DNA from: Actinomadura rifamycini DSM 43936
GTDB taxonomy: Bacteria > Actinomycetota > Actinomycetes > Streptosporangiales > Streptosporangiaceae
Assembly: GCF_000425065.1 (NCBI RefSeq)
Contig: NZ_AULB01000013.1
Span: 1-64,000, forward strand
Reading direction: 5' to 3'
DNA: 64,000 nucleotides
Below the pieces are notes generated by a model. The model did no database searches. It was not told the origin of the DNA and saw nothing but the letters and a program-made list of their open reading frames with translations. Shown piece after piece: positions 16,716 through 24,689 of this stretch. Position numbers and translations under genes: made by a program. Within the stretch, counting starts at the first letter, position 1. Each line of letters starts with the position of its first letter.

Positions 16716-18053
16716 CTACCTCTTGATCTTCCGGGTACCGACGACCCCCAGCAGCGGCCACCCCGACGCCGCCACCAGGTCACGCACCGCCTCCAGCCCC
16801 GACACCGCGGTGACCGGACCGACCACGACGACGACACCGGCGGACGCGTCCGCCCCCGGGTCGACGTCCTCGAACGCGTGCACGTGGCAGGGCTCCCGCG
16901 ACGGCACCGGCGTCCGCCGCGCGACCTCGCCCGCCTTCTTCGCCATCACCGCGGTGCCCGCCCGCACCACCGACGTGCTCGTCTTCTTCGCCGCGGGCCC
17001 GCTGCTGTTCGCCGCCGGCCCGTCCCCGCCGTCGTCCGGCCGCTCCTCCTCCGGCTCCTCCGTCCGCGCGTCGACGAGCTTCGTCTCGTCCCCGTACACC
17101 GCGGACGCGACCGTCGACACCAGCTCGGCGGGCAGCGGGCCGGGCGCCCCGACCAGCGTGATCTGCGCGACGCCCTCCCGGCGCGCCGCGAGCCGCGTGC
17201 ACCGGCCGAGGTCCGCCAGCTCCGCCGGGCCCCGGTCCGCCCAGCCCAGCAGCGGGACGCCCAGCCGCCGCGCCACCCGGCGCTGCCCCGGCACCGTCGG
17301 CCGCAGCATCTCCCACACCACCGCGACCAGGATCGCCAGCACCAGCCCGACCAGCCCCGCGATCGCCGCCAGCATCACCATCGGGTCCGACTCCGGCGCG
17401 AGCACCGCCGGCTGCACCACCGACGCCGAACCCGCCGCCGTCAGCTGCGACGTCAGCTCCGTCCGGCTCGACCGCAGGTCCGTCAGCTCCGCCTGGACGC
17501 GCTCCCGCTCGTTCATCGCCCCGACGTCGGGCACCGTCCCCGACGCCCGCCGCGCCAGCGGGGCGAGCTTCTCCTCCAGGTCCCGGATCCGGTCGTTGAT
17601 CTCGTCGATCTGCTCCGTCAGCGCACCCCGGTTCGACTCGTTGATCTGCTCGACCACCGCGTCGCCGACGGCGTCCGCCAGCTTCCGCGCCGCCTCCGGG
17701 TCGGCGTCCTCGACCGCCAGCTCCACGATCGTGGCCGTGCCGAGGCCCGTCACCTCGATCTTCTTCGCCAGCTCCCGCGGGTCGCGGTCGATCTTCTGCT
17801 CCTTCAGCACCGCCGTCAGCAGGTTCCGGCTCGTCGCGTAGGCCGTCACCTGGCTGACCACGATGCTGACGCCCGCGTCCCCGACGGCCGCGTCGGTCAC
17901 GCTGCCGCTCGCCTCGATCCGGGTCTGCGCGACCGCGGGCGGCTCCCGCCCGTTCATCACGAACCCCACGACCAGCACGGGGACAACGGTCAGGACCAGC
18001 AGGAGCGCCCAGTAGCGGCGCCCCACCCGCGCGGCGACCTCGTCGAGTTCCAC
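16716..18053 (-). CDS. Wzz-like chain-length/export regulator
   Basis: A 445-residue protein with the layout of a polysaccharide co-polymerase: a transmembrane helix near residues 17-37 (ALLLVLTVVPVLVVGFVM), an extracytoplasmic region with a coiled coil (EQIDEINDRIRDLEEKLAP and AMNERERVQAELTDL), a second helix (VMLAAIAGLVGLVLAILVAVV) and a cytoplasmic tail. The tail looks like a degenerate nucleotide-binding domain (VGAPGPLPAELVSTVASAVY, GVVVVVGPVTAVSGLEAVRDLVA) with no Walker A Lys and no tyrosine cluster, so tyrosine kinase activity is unlikely. GTG 18053 has ggagg 7 nt upstream and opens the exopolysaccharide operon. Confidence 0.82.
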   Translation of the reverse strand: MELDEVAARVGRRYWALLLVLTVVPVLVVGFVMNGREPPAVAQTRIEASGSVTDAAVGDAGVSIVVSQVTAYATSRNLLTAVLKEQKIDRDPRELAKKIEVTGLGTATIVELAVEDADPEAARKLADAVGDAVVEQINESNRGALTEQIDEINDRIRDLEEKLAPLARRASGTVPDVGAMNERERVQAELTDLRSSRTELTSQLTAAGSASVVQPAVLAPESDPMVMLAAIAGLVGLVLAILVAVVWEMLRPTVPGQRRVARRLGVPLLGWADRGPAELADLGRCTRLAARREGVAQITLVGAPGPLPAELVSTVASAVYGDETKLVDARTEEPEEERPDDGGDGPAANSSGPAAKKTSTSVVRAGTAVMAKKAGEVARRTPVPSREPCHVHAFEDVDPGADASAGVVVVVGPVTAVSGLEAVRDLVAASGWPLLGVVGTRKIKR

Positions 18054-18144
18054 GATCTTCCCTCCGCCCTCGTCAGGCCGAGCGTAAGAACGTCGTAACC
18101 GCGCGAAATCGCCCAAAAGACGACCCCGGCCTACGCCGTTTGCA

Positions 18145-18789
18145 TCAGTCCCGCGGCCGCATCCCCGCCCGCATCGCGAGCGTGATCGCCTCCAGCGCCG
18201 AATGCATCCCGAGCTTGGCCAGCAGGTTCTGCGTGTGCGTCCGCACCGTGTTCGCCGACAGCCCCAGCCGGTCCGCGATCTCCGCGCGGCCCAGGCCGTC
18301 CACCATGCACTGCAGGACCTCCCGCTCCCGCGGCGTCAGCTCCGGCAGCCGCTCCTCCTCCGCCCCGCCCACGAGCCGGCGCAGCACCTCGCCCAGCACC
18401 TCCGGCGGCACCCACCCGCCGCGCCGCGCCGCCGACCGGATCACCCGCGCCACCAGCTCCGCGCTCTCCGTCTTCGACAGCCACCCCACCGCGCCCCGCC
18501 GCACCGCCTGCACCAGCACGTCGAGCTCGCTCATCGCCGTCAGCACCACCACCCGCACGTCCGGATGCGACTCCCGCAGCCGGTCCAGCACGTCCAGGCC
18601 GCTCTCCGCGCCGAGCGTCATGTCCAGCACCACCACCTGCGGGCGCTCGGTCGCGGCCAGCGCCAGCGCCCGCCGGGCGTCGGCGGCGATCGGCAGGATC
18701 ACCAGGTCGGGCTCCCGCCCCAGCCGGGCGGCGAGCGCCTCGGCGAACAGCGTGTGGTCGTCCACGATGAGGACGCGGATGGGTCGCAT
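18145..18789 (-). CDS. NarL/LuxR-family response regulator near the exopolysaccharide operon
   Basis: A 214-residue regulator with a receiver (D10/D11, phospho-acceptor D56 in VVVLDMTLG, switch Thr in VVLTAMS, Lys in GWLSKTES) and a C-terminal LuxR HTH (LTPREREVLQCMVDGLGRAEIA). No kinase gene is adjacent. It lies upstream of and on the same strand as the operon starting at 18053, with 91 bp between, so it is a good candidate for its activator. I start at ATG 18789 (MRPIRVL); an in-frame ATG at 18831 would add 14 basic residues. Confidence 0.87.
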   Translation of the reverse strand: MRPIRVLIVDDHTLFAEALAARLGREPDLVILPIAADARRALALAATERPQVVVLDMTLGAESGLDVLDRLRESHPDVRVVVLTAMSELDVLVQAVRRGAVGWLSKTESAELVARVIRSAARRGGWVPPEVLGEVLRRLVGGAEEERLPELTPREREVLQCMVDGLGRAEIADRLGLSANTVRTHTQNLLAKLGMHSALEAITLAMRAGMRPRD

Positions 18790-18928
18790 CTCCCGACCAT
18801 GCCGCGTCCGGCGCCCGTCCGGATCCCGCAAACGCTGTACTCGCCCCGCCTCGCGCGCCCGGAGGAACCGTGCGCGGACGCCCGCCGCCCCGCCCCGGTT
18901 GACGCCCGTCCGAACTCGGACACCGGCG

Positions 18929-18957
18929 TTGACCGCCCCCGTGACGCTGCGGATTCT
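18929..18957 (+). promoter_or_regulatory. possible sigma-70-type promoter of galE
   Basis: TTGACC and GATTCT are separated by 17 bp and end 35 bp before the galE start codon. The -35 is near-consensus for actinomycete HrdB promoters; the -10 is weaker. Prediction from pattern only. Confidence 0.4.
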
Positions 18958-18992
18958 GTGCGTGTCCAGGCACTGGCTTCAGGGGATGCCAC

Positions 18993-19994
18993 ATGAAAGT
19001 CCTGATCACCGGGGGAGCCGGCTTCATCGGCAGCACGATCGCGTCGGTCTTCGCCGAGCACGGCATCACGCCCGTCGTGCTCGACAGCCTCGTCACGGGG
19101 CGGCCGGAGTTCACCGCGGGGAAGATCTTCTACCAGGGCGACATCGGCGACGGGGACCTCATCGACGCGATCTTCCGCGAGCACCCCGACGTCATCGCCA
19201 CCGTGCACTGCGCGGCGCTCATCGTCGTGCCCGACTCCATGCGGGACCCGCAGCGCTACTACCGGGTCAACCTCGCCAAGACCCTCGACCTCGCGGGGCA
19301 CCTGCTCCGCAACGGCGCCGACCGGATGATCTTCGCCTCGACCGCGGGGATGTACCGGCCCGAACCCGACCTCTCGGTCACGGAGACCTCGGCCCTCGAC
19401 CCGCAGAACCCCTACACCCGCTCGAAGATGATGGCCGAACTGCTCCTCCAGGACCTCTGCAGGGCCCACGGCCTCCGCGTCATCTCCCTCCGCTACCTCA
19501 ACCCCATCGGCGCGGACCCCCAGCTCCGCTCCGGCCTGCAGAGCAGCAAACCCACCCACGCCCTCGGCAAGATGATCGAGTCCTACGAGCTCGGCGTCCC
19601 CTTCAAGATCACGGGCGTGGACTGGGAGACCCGCGACGGCACCGCCGTCCGCGACTACATCCACGTCTGGGACATCGCCCGCGCCTTCTACGAGGCCGCG
19701 ACCCGCTTCGACGCGGTCGTCCCGCCCAAGTCCGACCACCCCGGCTACGAGGTCGTCAACCTCGGCACCGGCGGCGGCACCACCGTCCGCGAGCTCGTCA
19801 CCGCCTTCCGCGAGGTCGTCGGCGACGCGTTCCGCGCCGAGGACGCGCCCGCGCGCCCCGGCGACGTCGTCGGCGCGTTCGTCCGTCCGGAGAAGGCGTG
19901 GGACCTGCTCCGCTGGAAGCCCGAGTACACGATCGAGGACGCGATCCGCCACTCCCTCAAGTGGGCCGAGCGCCGCCGGACCCTCGCCCCCTGA
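18993..19994 (+). CDS. galE: UDP-glucose 4-epimerase
   Basis: An extended short-chain dehydrogenase of 333 residues. The NAD-binding motif GGAGFIG is at residues 7-13, the catalytic Ser/Thr lies in FASTAGMY, and the YxxxK pair is in PYTRSKMMAE; later DYIHVWDIARAF and GGTTVRELV are typical of GalE. It interconverts UDP-glucose and UDP-galactose (or the N-acetyl forms) and so supplies galactose-type precursors to the neighbouring exopolysaccharide locus. It is transcribed away from the operon and ends in a strong hairpin. The exact sugar specificity is inferred from family only. Confidence 0.88.
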   Translation: MKVLITGGAGFIGSTIASVFAEHGITPVVLDSLVTGRPEFTAGKIFYQGDIGDGDLIDAIFREHPDVIATVHCAALIVVPDSMRDPQRYYRVNLAKTLDLAGHLLRNGADRMIFASTAGMYRPEPDLSVTETSALDPQNPYTRSKMMAELLLQDLCRAHGLRVISLRYLNPIGADPQLRSGLQSSKPTHALGKMIESYELGVPFKITGVDWETRDGTAVRDYIHVWDIARAFYEAATRFDAVVPPKSDHPGYEVVNLGTGGGTTVRELVTAFREVVGDAFRAEDAPARPGDVVGAFVRPEKAWDLLRWKPEYTIEDAIRHSLKWAERRRTLAP

Positions 19995-20003
19995 CCGCGT
20001 GCG

Positions 20004-20028
20004 GCCCGTCCGGCGGAGCCGGACGGGC
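20004..20028. terminator. bidirectional hairpin terminator
   Basis: A perfect 11-bp stem (gcccgtccggc with gccggacgggc) with a 3-nt loop fills the gap between the convergent galE and the membrane protein gene at 20029. Confidence 0.8.
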
Positions 20029-20610
20029 TCACAGCCGCGCGAACCGCCGCACCAGCAGGACACCCGCGACGGCCCCGGCGCCGACCAGCACGATCCACCG
20101 CGCGGTCTGCTCGGCGGGCGACAGCGGGATGAGCGGATGCGGCGCGCGGAACCAGAGCATCTCCGCAGCCGCCCCGGCGGGGACGACGAGCCCCGCGAGG
20201 AGCCCGAGCGGCCCCGGCCGTCCGACACACGCCCCGAGCGCGCCGAGCGGGGGCCCGAACACGGCGGCGGCGACGCCCCAGAACACCAGCGCGCCCGCGT
20301 GCCAGCCGAACGGCTCCTGGCGGAGCACCGGATCGAGCACGTAGTACGCCGCCGTGGCCGCGAAGAGCGCGCCCGTCCCGGCCGCGGCCCCGAGCGGCGC
20401 CCGCCGGGCGTACCACCCGGCGGCCAGGGCGAGCGCGGCCCACGACCACCCCACGCCCAGCAGCCGGCTCGCGACCTGAAGCACCGGCGCCGCCACCGTC
20501 CCGGCGAGCGGCTCCCCGATGCCGGTGTAGGGACTCGACAGCGCGTTCAGCAGCGACGTGACCGCCCCGAACACCGCCCCGACCGCCACGGCGACGACAA
20601 CTTTGATCAT
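20029..20610 (-). CDS. DUF6518-like polytopic membrane protein
   Basis: A 193-residue protein with about six hydrophobic helices (for example VVVAVAVGAVFGAVTSLLNAL, WSWAALALAAGWYA and IVLVGAGAVAGVLLV). The pattern recalls the actinomycete DUF6518 family, whose function is unknown. It is 7 bp downstream of the methyltransferase gene at 20618 and may be cotranscribed, but nothing ties it to peptide modification. Confidence 0.7.
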   Translation of the reverse strand: MIKVVVAVAVGAVFGAVTSLLNALSSPYTGIGEPLAGTVAAPVLQVASRLLGVGWSWAALALAAGWYARRAPLGAAAGTGALFAATAAYYVLDPVLRQEPFGWHAGALVFWGVAAAVFGPPLGALGACVGRPGPLGLLAGLVVPAGAAAEMLWFRAPHPLIPLSPAEQTARWIVLVGAGAVAGVLLVRRFARL

Positions 20611-20617
20611 GAAAGAA

Positions 20618-21730
20618 CTATCCCAAATCCCCCATCCCTCTCCCGCGCCCGCGGTGCACGAGGCGCTGCCCGTCCGGCCCGACGGCGAGCCCGAAGTCCT
20701 CGACCCCCGGCCGTCCGTGCCCGATCCACCAGGCGTGGGCTTCCTCGACGCGCGTCCAGACGTCCGAGGGCCCGCCGTGCTCCACGTGCGCCGGGACGCG
20801 CTCCGACGCCTTCGCCCACGAGCCGTCCGGCGCCGTGATCTGCGCGCCGCCGGCCTCGGAGTAGGCGTTGATCCCCGGTAGCCGCTGCCAGATCAGCAAC
20901 GACAGGCCCGGCGTGCGCAGCGCACCCGCGCCGACCTCGCTCGTCCGGCTCCGCACGGACGTCGCGTCGATGTGGACGGGCTCCGGCGCGCCGGGCCGCG
21001 ACACGTCCGGACGCGCGGACATGAAGCCCCACGTACAGCTCACGAGCGGCCCACTCGCCGTCCCGTCCGCGCCCACGGTGAGGAGCGCCAGCGCGCCCGC
21101 CCAGGTCATGCCCCGTGGACGGACGTCGGCGAGGACGACCCCGCCCGGACGAACCTGCTCGATCCAGGCACGCGGGACGCGCTCGAAGGCGACGGTCGCG
21201 ATGACCCGGTCGTACGGAGCCCGCCCCGGGCACCCGAGCGCACCATCGCGCGCCTCGAGACGAGGGACGTACCCCGCACCGGCAAGCCGTCCCCGAGCGG
21301 CCTCGACCAGCTCCGGGTCGATGTCGACCGACGTGACGTTCTCCGCTCCGAGCCGCTCGGACAGCAAAGCGGCGTTGTACCCGGTCCCGGTGCCGATCTC
21401 GAGGACGGTCATGCCGTCCGAGACGTCCAGAAGCTCCAGCATCCGCAGCATCAGGCTCGGCCGCGTGGTCGAACTCGTGGACCATGCGAACCCGTCGTGC
21501 TCCTTGCGCTGCGTCACCAGCGTGTCGTCGCTGTAGACCGCGTCGAGCCACCGAAGATCACCGGCGCGCACGACTCCGGCCTCATCGTCGTGGAACGCGG
21601 GCACGAAGACGTGCCGAGGCACCGCCGCGACGGCTTCGCGCCATGCGGAGTCGGTGATCGCGCCTTGCCGCGCGAGCCCATCGGCGAGGGCGGCCGCGCG
21701 GCCGCGCCAACCATCGAGGTCGTCGGTCAT
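20618..21730 (-). CDS. PIMT-like methyltransferase of an ATP-grasp peptide (graspetide) system
   Basis: A 370-residue SAM-dependent methyltransferase related to protein-L-isoaspartate methyltransferase. The SAM loop VLEIGTGTGYNAALL lies near residue 110 and the PIMT-type region includes DDTLVTQRKEHDG, TVAFERVPRAWIEQVRPGG and a C-terminal extension (WWIGHGRPGVEDFGLAVGPDGQ) typical of enzymes paired with ATP-grasp RiPP maturases. Such enzymes methylate an Asp side chain in the modified peptide. Its ATG overlaps by 4 bp the stop of a 47-residue stub of the ATP-grasp partner, which has been destroyed by an IS element. With the precursor and ligase lost, it is probably an orphan. Confidence 0.85.
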   Translation of the reverse strand: MTDDLDGWRGRAAALADGLARQGAITDSAWREAVAAVPRHVFVPAFHDDEAGVVRAGDLRWLDAVYSDDTLVTQRKEHDGFAWSTSSTTRPSLMLRMLELLDVSDGMTVLEIGTGTGYNAALLSERLGAENVTSVDIDPELVEAARGRLAGAGYVPRLEARDGALGCPGRAPYDRVIATVAFERVPRAWIEQVRPGGVVLADVRPRGMTWAGALALLTVGADGTASGPLVSCTWGFMSARPDVSRPGAPEPVHIDATSVRSRTSEVGAGALRTPGLSLLIWQRLPGINAYSEAGGAQITAPDGSWAKASERVPAHVEHGGPSDVWTRVEEAHAWWIGHGRPGVEDFGLAVGPDGQRLVHRGRGRGMGDLG

Positions 21731-22188
21731 ACGGCCGCTCCGAGAAGGGTGTCGGCGACGGCCTCCGCGATGGGAGCCCCTGTCTCGTCCTCCAGCCAGG
21801 CCCACTGGGAGCCCGGCCCGCACTCGAGGAACCACCATGCACCGTCCTCGGTCACGGCGAATGCCATCAGCTTCGCCCAGATCAACGCCCAGACCCCGGC
21901 TCGCTGGAAGCAGCGGAACAGCCGGTAGACCGACTGCCAGTGCCCGTAGCGTTCGGGCACGTCACGCCACGGTGCGCCGACCCGGGTCCGCCACCGGACG
22001 CCGTTCACCAGCTGCCGGCGCGACCATTTGGGCGGACGGCCACGTCCGCGCCCGTCCGGCAGCAGCGGCTCCAGGACCCGCCATTGCCGGTCGGTCAGGT
22101 CTTTGCGGGCTCCGATCGGTACGCTGGGCACGAGGTCTCCGGTGGTGATGGTCTTCTTGGTCGTTGATCCATCTACCGGAGACCTCAC
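21727..22188 (-). pseudogene. chimeric ORF: IS5-type transposase N-terminus fused to ATP-grasp ligase C-terminus
   Basis: The 153-residue frame is two unrelated halves. Residues 1-107 are the first part of an IS5/IS427-group transposase (DLTDRQWRVLEPLLPDGRGRG, RQLVNGVRWRTRVGAPWRDV, VWALIWAKL). Residues 108-153 (FAVTEDGAWWFLECGPGSQW, WLEDETGAPIAEAVADTLLG) are the C-terminal end of an ATP-grasp peptide ligase of the TgmB/MvdD type, carrying the FLEC metal-binding Glu. The switch is at about 21868. The usual FLECNPNGQW reads FLECGPGSQW here. The stop overlaps the methyltransferase ATG, as the intact ligase gene would have done. Confidence 0.8.
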
Positions 22189-22239
22189 TCGTCTCCAGGC
22201 GCGACATGCCGCCCGAACCAGGACTTTCTAAACAGGACC
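21868..22239 (-). mobile_element. truncated IS5-family (IS427-group) insertion sequence
   Basis: The left end is recognisable: read on the minus strand it starts ggtcctgtttagaaagtcc at 22239, a typical IS427-group terminal repeat, followed by the first ORF of the transposase from 22188. The element stops abruptly at about 21868 within the transposase, without a right end, and joins the ATP-grasp stub. A deletion from inside the IS into the ligase gene explains this. The end sequence aacaggacc occurs twice (22231-22239 and 22241-22249). Confidence 0.8.
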
Positions 22240-22473
22240 TAACAGGACCGAGTCGCGCTCGCGCGTGAGCCGGACCCGCACCTTCCGATCCGGCGTACAC
22301 CGCAGCGCGTTGGTGACGAGCTCGCTGGCAACAAGCTGCACGTCGTCCACGATGCCGAGCAGCCCCCACTCCGTGAGCCGAAACTCCACGAGCGTCCGCA
22401 CCTGCCCAGGCGTCGTCCGAGTGACGACACAGGTCAGGTCCAAGTTCGCAGCGGCAGCGAGTCTGATGTCCAT
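22228..22473 (-). pseudogene. truncated anti-sigma-factor-type ATP-binding protein
   Basis: An 81-residue N-terminal fragment of a RsbW-like HATPase_c protein. The N box is intact (VQLVASELVTNALRCTP) but the G boxes of the ATP site are missing. The frame runs into the IS left end at 22239: the last codons GPV and the TAG stop are IS sequence. The protein therefore cannot bind ATP normally. The ATG at 22473 gives the usual family N-terminus. Confidence 0.8.
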
Positions 22474-22707
22474 TACGTGCGCCCTTGTCTGGCTCGACCT
22501 TAGGAACTTCTCCGACCCCGTGGTCGAGCCGGTCGTGGTGATCCATGCCTGTAGGCGACGGCGGTCGTCGTAGGTTGGACGAGCGTCATCGGAGATTCCG
22601 GATCGCGTACCTGTGGTGCTCGCACGCCCTGTGGCTAGGGGGATAGCGGGTCTCGCTTCCGACATGCCGGGTACGTCTGTAGGGTGCGAGCGACGATCTC
22701 GGACGGT

Positions 22708-22723
22708 ATTTGCTTCAACAAAT
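22708..22723. promoter_or_regulatory. probable GntR operator, copy 1
   Basis: An inverted repeat ATTTG-N6-CAAAT; the half gcttcaacaaat (22712-22723) recurs exactly at 22770-22781. Both lie in the 328-bp gap between the truncated ATPase (minus) and the GntR gene (plus), where no other gene is visible, so autoregulation of a divergent promoter is likely. Confidence 0.55.
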
Positions 22724-22769
22724 CTCGTCCGAGCTTCATCGTCTCCATAGCCTGCAGGTCTGTCAATAA

Positions 22770-22781
22770 GCTTCAACAAAT
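22770..22781. promoter_or_regulatory. probable GntR operator, copy 2
   Basis: Exact 12-bp repeat of 22712-22723, with centres 58 bp apart and 20 bp before the GntR start codon, a position that would block translation initiation or promoter clearance. Confidence 0.5.
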
Positions 22782-22801
22782 AGATGCGATGGGGTGGACA
22801 C

Positions 22802-23647
22802 GTGGGGGCAGCTCGGTACAACGAGATCGCCGACGACCTGCTGCGCCGGATCGACGAAGGTGAGTGGCAGGCGGGCGAGACGCTGCCGCAGATGGAGAAG
22901 CTGGCGAAGCACTACGACGCGAGCCGGAACGTGGTGGCCCGTGCGGTCGGCAAGCTCGCGCAGGAGGGGCGGTTGGTGTCGGTGCCTCGGCGGGGCACGG
23001 TCGTCCGGCCGAAGCATCGGAAGACGGTCATGCGTACCGACTTGGTCAGGCGGAACACCCGGCACCTGAAGGACGGGCGGGAGTTCGCTGCGGGCTACAG
23101 CTTCCCGGCGGCCATGGGCAACGAGCTGTGGGTGCACCATATCGAGCCGGAGGTCGGTGAGGCGCCGATCGAGGACCCGCGGTTCGCGCACATGCTGAAC
23201 GTGCCGGTCGGGACGACGGTCATGAGGCGTCTGCGCGTGACGGGGCCGGAGGGGGAGCCAGCCTTCCAGATTTCGACGACGTGGATCCACCCCAGGATCA
23301 GCAGAGAGGTGCCAGAGGTCGCGGAGCCGTTCGGGACGGGTCCGGGTGCGTGGGTCGACGCGATCGAGGCCGCGGGGCACGGGCCTCTGGAATGGCTGGA
23401 GAGGCGTCGGGTGCGGATGCCGACGGCAAGCGAGACCAAGTCGCTGCTGATTCCGGCCGAGCTTCCCGTCTGGGAGATCGCTCGCATCAGCTACAGCGCG
23501 AAGGACGAGAAGGCCGTTGAGGTGACTCAGGTCGTCATCCCGGGCGACCGTATGGAGGAGGTGTCGCGTCTGCGGCGGGACGAGTCCGCGCTGTGGCCGC
23601 ACGCCGACGCCGGCCCCGACGGCCGTCCGGTGGCCCCTGCCGGGTAA
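22802..23647 (+). CDS. GntR/HutC-family transcriptional regulator
   Basis: A 281-residue regulator with an N-terminal winged helix (YNEIADDLLRRIDEGEWQAG, LPQMEKLAKHYDASRNVVARAV) and a C-terminal UTRA-type ligand domain (residues ~75-260, WEIARISYSAKDEKAVEVTQ near its end). I prefer GTG 22802 over ATG 22784 because ggggtgg lies 8 nt upstream. Paired repeats in its own promoter suggest autorepression. Such regulators next to RsbW-like ATPases are common in accessory regions of actinomycete chromosomes. The ligand is unknown. Confidence 0.88.
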   Translation: MGAARYNEIADDLLRRIDEGEWQAGETLPQMEKLAKHYDASRNVVARAVGKLAQEGRLVSVPRRGTVVRPKHRKTVMRTDLVRRNTRHLKDGREFAAGYSFPAAMGNELWVHHIEPEVGEAPIEDPRFAHMLNVPVGTTVMRRLRVTGPEGEPAFQISTTWIHPRISREVPEVAEPFGTGPGAWVDAIEAAGHGPLEWLERRRVRMPTASETKSLLIPAELPVWEIARISYSAKDEKAVEVTQVVIPGDRMEEVSRLRRDESALWPHADAGPDGRPVAPAG

Positions 23648-23656
23648 CGCTCGCCC

Positions 23657-23953
23657 TCAGACGAGAACCGGTGGACGGGAACGGACGAACACTCCCTTCC
23701 CGTGCTCCGCGACAGTCAGCCCTTCGCTTTGGAGTATCTGAAGAGCGTTTCGCACTGTCATGCGAGCTACTTCATAATGTGCGATCAAGTTGCTCTCGGA
23801 AGGAAGTTTTGCTCCGGGCGGGAACCCGTTGCTTTCGATTGCCACCCGAAGATGGTCCGCAATCTGCTTGAATACCGGCCGGTCGCTGAGTGGGTCCACT
23901 TCCGGAAGTTCAAGGCCAGCCACGTGAGGCAACTCCTCAACTCGTACGTACAT
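23657..23953 (-). CDS. short GntR-type DNA-binding protein
   Basis: A 98-residue protein consisting only of a GntR winged helix (PVFKQIADHLRVAIESNGFP, LPSESNLIAHYEVARMTVRNA) and the wing (GLTVAEHGKGVFVRSRP), without an effector domain. It may be a naturally short regulator or one that dimerises differently. It is convergent with the HutC regulator (9 bp gap) and divergent from the NUDIX gene; a 10-bp palindrome covers its start codon. Base composition is lower in GC than the flanks, a sign of recent acquisition. Confidence 0.75.
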   Translation of the reverse strand: MYVRVEELPHVAGLELPEVDPLSDRPVFKQIADHLRVAIESNGFPPGAKLPSESNLIAHYEVARMTVRNALQILQSEGLTVAEHGKGVFVRSRPPVLV

Positions 23954-23957
23954 GTAC
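23948..23957. promoter_or_regulatory. palindrome GTACATGTAC over a start codon
   Basis: A perfect 10-bp palindrome overlaps the ATG of the short GntR protein in the intergenic region shared with the NUDIX gene. Its position fits an autorepressor site. Confidence 0.4.
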
Positions 23958-24045
23958 TACGGTGAGTGTAGCCACAGGCGGGAGAGCAATAGCGTTCGCG
24001 AGTAGCTGGCCAGTGGTTCCTTAGACTCGTACCAGGGGGCACGAC

Positions 24046-24474
24046 ATGCTGGACGGTCGTCACTCGGTCAGTGTTGCCGGGGTCGTCGTGGACGAGCGGG
24101 GCCGTGCGCTACTCATGCAGCGAAGAGACAACGGGCACTGGGAGGCTCCCGGCGGGATCCTCGAGCAGGGCGAAAGCATTGTCGCTGGAGTGCAGCGAGA
24201 AGTGCTGGAGGAAACGGGCCTGCTGGTGACGCCGGTCGGGCTTACCGGAGTGTACAAGAATATAGTTCGCAGTATTGTTGCACTGGTCTTCCGCTGCACG
24301 GTCGACGGTGGCGTGCTGACCCCGTCCGAGGAGAGCAAGGCATTCTATTGGGCCACCGTCGAGGAAGTTCGAACGCTGGCAAATGAAGCGTTTGCGGTCA
24401 GGGTAGTGGACGCCATGGCCCATCATGCGACCGTCCCCATTCGGCATCATGATGGCGTCCGGATCATCGGGTGA
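24046..24474 (+). CDS. NUDIX hydrolase
   Basis: A 142-residue pyrophosphohydrolase with an intact NUDIX box: from residue ~37, GGILEQGESIVAGV then QREVLEETGL, matching GX5EX7REUXEEXGU. It would cleave a nucleoside diphosphate linked to an unknown group. It carries codons and AT content typical of accessory DNA (gaatatagttcgcagtattg). Its stop overlaps a possible downstream GTG start by 4 bp. Confidence 0.9.
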   Translation: MLDGRHSVSVAGVVVDERGRALLMQRRDNGHWEAPGGILEQGESIVAGVQREVLEETGLLVTPVGLTGVYKNIVRSIVALVFRCTVDGGVLTPSEESKAFYWATVEEVRTLANEAFAVRVVDAMAHHATVPIRHHDGVRIIG

Positions 24475-24689
24475 CGGACGGGCAACGGGAACGAGTACTC
24501 ATCGCGTTCGGTGAGGGCACGTCGTCGCACGCGTACTTCGTCGAGCCAATCCGCTGGCTCGAACGCCTTGCGGCGGGGGCCGTCCCCGGAGCCCTTGCTG
24601 AGCAAGGGCGTCCAGGTACGCCCGTTCGGAGACCCTCGGTCAGGCCCATGCGTCGAGGCTTCGGCAGCCCTCCGTGGTTTTCCCCTTGA
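24471..24689 (+). CDS. hypothetical protein, possibly truncated
   Basis: A 72-residue frame starting at GTG 24471, coupled (GTGA) to the NUDIX gene. The first ~45 residues (RERVLIAFGEGTSSHAYFVE) look protein-like; the rest is Arg/Pro-rich and overlaps the 3' end of the minus-strand secreted protein gene by 50 bp, so the gene may have lost its end. I do not recognise a family. Confidence 0.35.
   Translation: MTDGQRERVLIAFGEGTSSHAYFVEPIRWLERLAAGAVPGALAEQGRPGTPVRRPSVRPMRRGFGSPPWFSP

Noticed and set aside
20029..20610. Membrane protein as immunity protein of the graspetide system
   Set aside because: Adjacency alone supports it; the DUF6518-like pattern occurs in unrelated contexts.
24471..24689. 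NUDIX-coupled gene as a complete functional protein
   Set aside because: The second half is low complexity and overlaps another gene's 3' end, so only a low-confidence hypothetical is reported.
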